The position numbers and the translations under genes are program-made. The notes beneath the pieces were generated by a model. The model was not told the DNA's origin and made no database searches. It worked only from the letters and a program-made list of their open reading frames with translations. Shown piece after piece: positions 57,801 through 64,000 of a DNA stretch of 64,000 bases; within the stretch, counting starts at the first letter, position 1; every line of letters begins with the position of its first letter. Source of the DNA: Ancistrus triradiatus (Eukaryota > Chordata > Actinopteri > Siluriformes > Loricariidae); NCBI GenBank assembly GCA_025084515.1, contig JAJAGP010000332.1, positions 410,828 to 474,827 on the forward strand, in the 5' to 3' direction.

Positions 57801-60800
57801 CCGATTTTCTTTTTTTAACATGTGACCGGCCCATTCCGAGTTTCTTTCCTTCTAAGAATAAATTACAGCATACAGAAACTTTGTTTATTTATTAATTTTT
57901 TGGTTCAACTTTTCTTTTTATGGAAGTGTTTTGCATCTCAACATAAATATGTGAACTAGGTTATAGAACAAACTTTTCACAAACCTCCAAATCGGATAAA
58001 GAACAATTTTTTCGCTTTAACAAATGGGGAAAAAAAAGTCAAGGCACATCTATGTTGTTGTCAACATAAAGGTTTAATGCGGTCACTTGAACATTAGTGA
58101 CTTACTGTCTCCATGCTTGTAACGCAAACAGCAAGCTTATTGTCTTCACTCACTGTGAAGAACTTCCACGCCGAAGACGTGGCTGTGACCGAAATGGACC
58201 AATCCCTACTCCCTCGTTAGCATTGCACTATATGGGGATAGACTAATTGATGACTCAAGTATTCTCATCTTCAAAAACGTGGAACCACTAAGTTCATCTA
58301 ATGTAGATGCTTAATGTGACCGATTTTAAAAATGAGTGAAGAAAAATGGTCAGGACACAAGGATTTAGGCTTGAATATGAATATTTGATCGTCCCTATAC
58401 AATCTTGCCAGTGATGTTCTATTGCATTCTTAATTGGGCCGCCTTGACATTTAGTAGTTGAGTTTGCTCTTTTTAAGTAAGTGCATGGAAATTTATTTGA
58501 GCTATTTTATCTTGTTAGTTTTAAAGTAAGGTATGAGTTAAATGTAAAATTCAGAGTGGCCTGCACCCGTTATGTTGTGACCATGCTTGTGGAAAGAAAA
58601 AACGCAGACCCTGTACAAAAAAACAAACAAATGGTTTTCTGCTCAGTGCAAATCAAGTGACATGCAAAGGTTTAATTTTTCCCGTCAGGTTCTTTTTTTA
58701 ATCGAAGTTTTGTTTCGGCTGATTAAGTCAGGATCATTTTTTATTAATGGCAATGTCTCACAAGCCTACATGTAGGTTAGCCTTAGGTTAAAATCGTCTC
58801 AAGTCTCATAGCTTTTACAAATAAGGTTTGTTTTCAGTTGTGTAACTTGAGATTTTTTTTCTGTAGCCACTTGTTAGTCCGGAGCCTCGTCCTGGGGAGG
58901 ACGTGAGTGAGCTGGACTCCACAACATCACTTCTGCACAGACCAGAAAAGAGAGGTATTACTGTCCATTTTGGTACTATGTGACTAAATCACTTTAAATA
59001 TGATGTAGGTAGTTATGTATCCAAGTTCTTTTTTATTCCCCAAGAGACCTTTAGAAAAGGCCTCGTTGTGAATTGGGGCATCATAGCAGTGTTTCTTTTA
59101 TGGCACTGCGTTGGGGTGACGTACAGCTAGGCCACCAATCGGTAGCGGTCTGTGAGCTAAAGCGGAAGGTACCGGCATTTTTAAAAAGAGAGAAGTGAGA
59201 GGTTTGTTGGCACGTAGAGAGCGATGTGGATGTGTAGGAGGTGTGGCGGTATTTTTGTTTTTCCCATTTTGAGGATTTACTGTTTTGGGGAATTTTTTTT
59301 TTAATTTTTTTTCTCTCTTTTTTTTCATCTTCTGGAGATCTTGGTACAGCACCTTTTTTAAAATTTAATTAAATTTTTTTGAGCATTGTATCAAGCGTGT
59401 GGATATAAAGTTTGTGGACAGACTCATGGCATGTTACAATGGGAATATTCCTGCAATCTCAAGGTCTGCGCTGAAGATGCTTTGGGTGAGCTATTCGGGG
59501 GTTTAAAGTTTAGGTGCCTATTTGTATTTTGCTCACCTTTGATTGTTGGACTCTTCCTCTCTCTTCCTCACCCTCTCGATTGCCTTCCGATGGCCTTGCA
59601 GACATTGGACGTTTTTTGTTTGATGGATTGTTTTGACATGTACTATGGGATTAGTACATTTGTGTAAGGGTAAAGTTGGGTTCATAAATGAGCCTCGAGG
59701 CTAGGGGGTTCTTTAAGATTTGCTGAGTGTCTGGGTCGTGTTATGCATGTGGTGAATTAAAATTCTGATGTTGGTGCAAGTTGAGTTAGGTTTTGGTTTG
59801 TAAGCTTGTTTGTGCACAGACGAGAGGCAGGCATCCGGTTTATTTAGGTGGGGTGCAGGTACAACGGGTTAGAGAAGGCCTTTATTGATGCGAGGTTTTT
59901 TTTTTTTTTTTTTTTTTTTGTTTGTTTGTTTGTTTGTTTGTTTTTATTTTTTAATCGGTCGTACCTTACATCTATTTAAGCCTGATGTCTTATTGGCCTA
60001 ATAATGATTTATAAACTGCATTCTGTCTGCTTTCCAGACACCACTCACATGGTTAACCAAGTAATGAGTTCAAGTTCTCCTGACGCCTGTCACACGTACC
60101 TCACGAACCTGGAGAAGAGCGGCGATCCTCACACGGACGCAGCTCTTCTCTCTCGGTTGCTGGATGGCTACTCCAAAGTGTTCTCCAGGTTCTCTCTCGC
60201 TCAGCATAGCAAAATGGAAAGCTACGCTCGGATGTTGATCAGATACGCTGAGCTCAAAGGGTGAGCGCTCGTTCTTGACTTTCGTAAGTAGGGCTGATGA
60301 CTGATGATGTCAGTTGGGGGTGGGCAATATTGCGATATTTTATTGAATAGAATTGCATGTTATTGCGATAGACGATACGCTTTTCTGAATTTAGCGAGGA
60401 TTTCGTCAAATACATCATATTTATATTTATTTGCTTTTATTTTTTGTTTCAGCTTTATTTAATTTGAAGTCCTTGTAGTCGATGGTTAGTGTATGTTACT
60501 ATGGCCAGAGAGTCTGTGCTCGGCATTTTTGGTTCTCATCAAGGTTTCTGGAATGAGTTGGCGCCAGTGTACTGTGTTGCAAGGCTCTAAGTAACTGAAT
60601 TTGCGTCAGGGTAGTATCACATCAAAGGCTTTCCAAATATATAGCCTTCTGTTTATTTAATTTCTATTTAACAGTTCTTTTAGTTTAAATGTTACAGGCC
60701 TGTGTTTCGTGTATGAAATGTTATTTTATTAATACAGTCCTCTTCAGTGACGCATCTGTTTGGTATATTCTTGGTAGGATTGAAGATCCTGATGAAGCTG

Positions 60801-62344
60801 AGGATAACTTCATCATTGCTAGAGCCAACAGCAAAAACTTTGCTTTTGTTCACATTGCTCATGCTCAGTTTGAGCTCTCTCAGGGTATGTGACCTATTTC
60901 TGAGGATTTACTTTGATAGTTTTCATTATGCAAATGAAGTATGTTCTATGTAGCTGAATGTGCATCTGCTGTTTTCTCCCTCTTTACAGGAAATGCTAAG
61001 AAAAGCATGTCCATTCTGCAGAAGGCCTTGGCATTAAATGCAAAACCTGCTGAACATCTCCAGATGGCGATGCAGAATCTGAAGTCTGGGAAAACCCAGC
61101 TGCTCCCCGCTGAGAATAAAGAGAGCATTTCAGGTTAGGCACTCTGCGTTAAAGTTTGAATGCAACTCTGGACAGAACTAAATGGTGAGGTTGCAGAAGC
61201 TTGTGGAAACGATGCCACAGCGAATGTGTGCCCTAATCAAAGCAAAGGTGGTCCAACCAAATGTTAGTGAGAGCTTTTTTTGGCCAGGCAGTGGTTCTAC
61301 AATTACAGACTCTAGTCCATCTGTTTCTCTGCATGCTCTTAGTTCTTTTTACTCTAACAACTTAACAGTTGTATCTAGAGGTGCATGATGAATAGATAGA
61401 TTCAACTTACAGTACAAGTGCAGTGTCACGAAATGCAGGTAGCATCTACCAGTCTCTGAGAGGGTTGCTGAATCTTGTTGCAGATGCTGTGGCTGCTCAC
61501 GGTGATGGAGGCCGAAAGGAAGAGGAAGATGTTCGGCTGAGGATGTCCACAAATAAAGCTCAGCCCAAACCGCACTCTACTGAGAGGCTGTCGGAATGGA
61601 AAATTCCTACACGTGTTAACAGACAGGCTTCTCCGGAGGTGTGTGCTGCTTTTGCATGCCAAAAATGTCAGGTTATTTCTGTGGTGCACTTAGGAGTCTA
61701 ATAGCTCAATATCATGGTGACCCAGGATTGAATTTTGGCAGTGGTTTAAGATGTGGTCGGTCTAGATTGAGCTGTGTCTGAGGCTCGCCTTAGCTTTCTA
61801 AGGCACTAGCTGACTGCCGCAGTTACACCGGTGGTGCTTTTGGACCAGGTCAGCTGACCTTGTCTGAGGGAGGGGATGCTTTACGACTTACCCAGTCTGG
61901 CTCAGGGTAGATGCTCATCTGCGTTGTGAGTTCAGGGTTAGACTCCAGACCCCGGATAAACTTTGATTCATGGTTTTATTTGGATCTTAACAGGACATTT
62001 GTCTGATTTTTATCTAGGACCACAGGACTGTCGATCCCCTTCCCACTCCACGTCCCGTACACTCACTGAGAACGCCCTCTGCCTCGGTGCCACCCAGGTT
62101 AAACCCAGCTTTGAGCTGCCAGACCCCCAACTACAAAGACGTTCAGGCAAACGGGTACAGGTACAGCAGTACTCTATGGGTTTAATGGTTATTTGCTCCA
62201 TTTGGGTTTTTAATCTGCCTTTTCCTGTTCAGTTTTGTGACGCCTGTGGTGAAGCAGAGACCGCCTGTCGTCTCGGTTCCACCCACAGCTCAGAGAGTCA
62301 GCCATGCTCCGTTACCCTGCACTCCTGTCCAACAGACGTCACAG
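51853..62344 (+). CDS. ttk: TTK / Mps1 spindle-checkpoint kinase, N-terminal 644 residues, two TPR modules (partial)
   Basis: Coding exons: 51853-51940, 53470-53692, 53795-53901, 54172-54312, 55500-55608, 57003-57105, 57185-57279, 57355-57448, 58867-58954, 60038-60260, 60778-60884, 60990-61133, 61484-61638, 62018-62160 and 62233-62344. They total 1932 nt, and every junction phase agrees. Mps1 is a dual-specificity kinase at kinetochores that starts the spindle assembly checkpoint; its TPR domain and N-terminal extension target it there. Residues 1-29 are the N-terminal extension; about 30-186 a first TPR module; 187-349 a linker with PGRIPMVPLSIP; 350-507 a second TPR module; 508-644 a linker including LSEWKIPTR and SFVTPVVK, both with human counterparts. 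The kinase domain and stop are beyond the right edge. The human protein has about 515-525 residues before its kinase domain and one TPR module. The donor after 57448 (gtctgt) is weak. The gene could alternatively give isoforms with only one module. Confidence 0.93.
52090..53330 (+). repeat. R1 repeat, long form, in ttk intron 1
   Basis: Opens gtcaagtcagatttatttatatagcgc and continues past the short-form end into cactccaggaccctggaaag, ggaactggtaccggaacacagctcgg and agacttaaaactttggagagtgtctgag. The last part (53080-53330) resembles the right third of the composite element at 45290-46385. The shared middle with 55880-56830 shows R1 can be about 1 kb long. Confidence 0.65.
53470..54312 (+). CDS. 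ttk: ttk TPR module, first copy (three exons)
   Basis: Exons of 223, 107 and 141 nt with entry phase 1, internal phases 2 and 1, and exit phase 1. Key residues include QNVSYAKMLVRFAELKS and KDFAFVHIAYAQFELSQG, which match the human Mps1 TPR (QNESFAR..VRFAELK and KKFAFVHISFAQFELSQG). This copy sits directly after the N-terminal extension, as in human, so it is the positional counterpart of the single human domain. Confidence 0.9.
54478..54700. mobile_element. F2 element scrap
   Basis: Starts actcactggctattttattaggtacaccctgctagtacctgg and breaks off near tggattgggatcctac, where a Tc1 family-2 end begins. In ttk intron 4. Confidence 0.6.
54733..54849 (+). mobile_element. Tc1 family-2 right-end fragment
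   Basis: tttttggggtctctcatagttgaagtgtacc to atacttttttgccccattg is the right terminus only. 54860-55200 that follows (catggcggccccacaaagtcc, gacccctcaaagtcatgattgg) has repeat-like wording but no assigned family. Confidence 0.75.
55880..56830 (+). repeat. R1 repeat, long form, in a ttk intron
   Basis: Begins tgtgtttatatagcgctgtttacattggagcattgtctcaaa, has ggaggaccaagagtcaaaaagg, and later ggaactggtaccggaagacgagctcagag shared with the copy at 52090. The open stretches here are not genes. Confidence 0.65.
57449..58866. other. ttk intron without recognised feature
   Basis: No exon, RNA gene or named repeat is seen. The stretch just before 58867 has the expected pyrimidine-rich acceptor (gagattttttttctgtag). 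Confidence 0.5.
58955..60037. other. ttk intron between linker and second TPR module
   Basis: No coding signal. The plus-strand frame at 59386-59667 is unrelated to TTK and lacks splice context. The stretch holds a poly-T / TTTG microsatellite and otherwise unique-looking sequence. Confidence 0.45.
59896..59944. repeat. Poly-T and (TTTG)n microsatellite
   Basis: A run of about 23 T is followed by about seven TTTG units. Confidence 0.9.
60038..61133 (+). CDS. ttk: ttk TPR module, second copy (three exons)
   Basis: Exons of 223, 107 and 144 nt, with the same phases as the first copy. The first exon matches copy 1 without gaps, at 43 of 75 residues identical by hand count. Signature residues recur: NLEKSGDPHTDAALLSRL, RMLIRYAELKG, NFAFVHIAHAQFELSQG (written with its Asn) and KKSMSILQKAL. 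The reading frame is open and codons are conserved, so it looks maintained and not a pseudo-exon set. It follows the exon at 58867-58954. Confidence 0.9.
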
Positions 62345-64000
62345 GTAAGTGTCTGACCTCCGTCTGTCTCTGCCTCGTTTGTGTATTTAAATCGGAAATA
62401 TGGGGGATGCCCCATTTAAAGATCAACAACTGACGAGCTTAATGATAAGAAATTATAATTAAGCAATTATACATGAGGGAGTGCTTTAACCTGAGATGCA
62501 GGCTGAGTGCCGAAGATCATCACACCACTGCCGATATCTATAACAGGCAGGCTGTTACTAAGATCCGCTGTTCTACCGACTGAAGCAGATCGGAGTGAGA
62601 TCCCGGTGTTCTAACCAAAGTCTAGGATCCGTTTGATTAGTGATTATAAATGTGTATGATGAAGCTCTTAATGTGAATCTGATCAGTCAGAAATGTAAGG
62701 GCAGAGCTACAGAGCATCAGCAGCTTCTCTGGGTTAGAGCTGGACTTACAGATAACAAACCTGTCAGAGGAACGAAGCTCCGATCAGCCGCGGATGGGGT
62801 TTAATGAAAGAGCCGAGTTTAACTCCAGCAAACGACGTCTTTGTGAGGGATGGAGCTGATTCAACATTTTTGTTGATGGGACTAAAACTGATCTTCAGTC
62901 TCGCTGCTCTTTAGTCGAGCTGTGAATCCATTAAGAGCCGGACGTTTGCTTTAAAGTTCTGACTTCGTTTTGCTTTTCCAGCTTCCAAATCGTTTTCAAA
63001 ACCAATAGATTTTATAAACTAATTATAGCTTTCATTTCGGCAGTGTTTCACTCATAACGTGGCTGCTGTTTAGGGTGGGCATTGTTGCTGGGTTACGTGT
63101 GTACGCCGAGGAGTAATACTTATGGAGTGTCGGTCAGAGTGCCGTTATCTGTAATAATGTCACAGGAAAAAGTCTCTCAGCCAATCAGATTGCGGGGTCG
63201 GAACTAACTGTGGTATAATGAGGAATAAAATCTGTCTTTTAATTCCACATGATGCATTGCAGCAGTAAAGAGCCGGTCAGATTTAAAAGGTTTAGCATGT
63301 ATGTCTTTTCCACCATAAATGTTGTATGTTTATGTTGTGCTTTCTTGTTGTGTTTACATATTTCTTTGTTTAATTTATTTTCTTGAGTATGATTTTAGTT
63401 TCCACTAACTACTTAGGAACTACACTAGCCTGTGTTATGCACAGACGATAATTGAAATAAGTGCAAAGTTAGCAGAGCTTTATTAAAAAACTGAAATATC
63501 CCTGGCGAGCTGAATGCTCTAATGAAACTAAGACCTGGGCATACAGAGTCCACAAGCTGTCCAAAACGCAGGAAGCAGGAATGACATGATGCGCCCGAGG
63601 AGGAGGGAACAGCGCGAACCGCACAGAAGTGAAATCTACTCCGTTGATGCCAAACAAAGGAAATGCAGGGTTTAAAAAAAAATGCTAACTAATGAGACAG
63701 AAACTAAACAGCTTAAGTAAATCAAGTCAGAACGTAAACAAAGGTGACCTGCCGCGCAGGAATGATGTGGAAGGAGCGATGGATGCTGGGTAGTGTAGGA
63801 CTGTGTATAGTACGTACGTCCTTTTGTGGAATTATTGCACTGATTTAAACTCAGAGTGTCTGGTATTAGGCTTAAAAGCAGTGGTGATCTCTTAGAAGCA
63901 GCGAGTCATGACACTGAAATGAAAGTAAGCAAGATCAGGAGGCACACAAGCTGGATGCTGAGGCTAAATATGTTGGATGTAGAAACTTTTGGACATGTGA
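62345..64000. other. ttk intron reaching the right edge
   Basis: The donor caggtaagt follows the last visible exon. No kinase-domain exon (glycine loop, VAIK-type lysine, HSDLKP) is seen in the remaining 1.65 kb in any frame. The stretch 63410-63970 has repeat-like wording, but I cannot assign it. Confidence 0.55.

Noticed and set aside
59386..59667. 93-codon plus-strand frame in a ttk intron
   Set aside because: No similarity to TTK and no usable splice sites; leaving it out keeps the ttk phases in agreement.
62230..62433. Frame reading FCDACGEAETACRLG over the last visible ttk exon
   Set aside because: The exon fits ttk in another frame (SFVTPVVK, matching the human linker), and that frame agrees with the phase of the preceding exon.
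1..64000. CRISPR arrays, operons, phage or bacterial systems
   Set aside because: Gene structure is plainly vertebrate with spliced exons; the direct repeats present are minisatellites, SINEs and transposon ends.

Overview
The window looks like nuclear DNA from a ray-finned fish. Genes are split into many short exons by long introns. The introns and spacers are packed with decayed Tc1/mariner copies, tRNA-derived SINEs, small inverted-repeat elements and microsatellites. The encoded proteins are vertebrate and closest to what I know of teleost versions. I cannot name the species. The density and type of Tc1 copies and SINEs would suit an otophysan such as a catfish or characin, but that is a guess.

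Four genes can be built from the sequence. (1) soga3/mtcl3, minus strand, 14744 down to 2801, six coding exons, 818 residues, a coiled-coil protein ending in a hydrophobic tail. (2) elovl4, minus strand, 33001 down to 23745, six coding exons, a very-long-chain fatty acid elongase. Its exon 2 is 7 nt shorter than the conserved family sequence needs, which breaks the frame. (3) dctn3, plus strand, 40393 to 47488, seven exons, 185 residues, the p24 subunit of dynactin. (4) ttk (Mps1 spindle-checkpoint kinase), plus strand, 51853 to beyond the right edge. Fifteen coding exons (644 residues) are visible and the kinase domain lies outside the window.

The most notable observation is in ttk. The three exons that encode its N-terminal TPR domain occur twice, about 6.6 kb apart, with the same exon phases and almost the same lengths (223/107/141 and 223/107/144 nt). 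The predicted protein therefore carries two TPR modules ahead of the kinase domain. All fifteen exons join in one open frame, so this looks like an exon-module duplication inside one working gene.

Layout: 1-2.5 kb repeats; 2.5-15.6 kb soga3; 15.7-23.7 kb gene-free spacer rich in Tc1 copies; 23.7-33 kb elovl4, with possible upstream promoter near 37 kb; 33-40 kb repeat-rich spacer; 40.4-47.7 kb dctn3; 47.7-49.3 kb spacer; 49.3-64 kb the 5' two-thirds of ttk. The ttk start region has a CCAAT box 29 nt upstream of a TTTGAA CHR-like element, the arrangement typical of G2/M cell-cycle promoters. ttk and elovl4 are also neighbours in human (6q14), so part of the synteny is old; dctn3 sits elsewhere in human.

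All exon limits were set by hand from splice consensus, phase agreement and resemblance to known family members. No alignment or database search was run.
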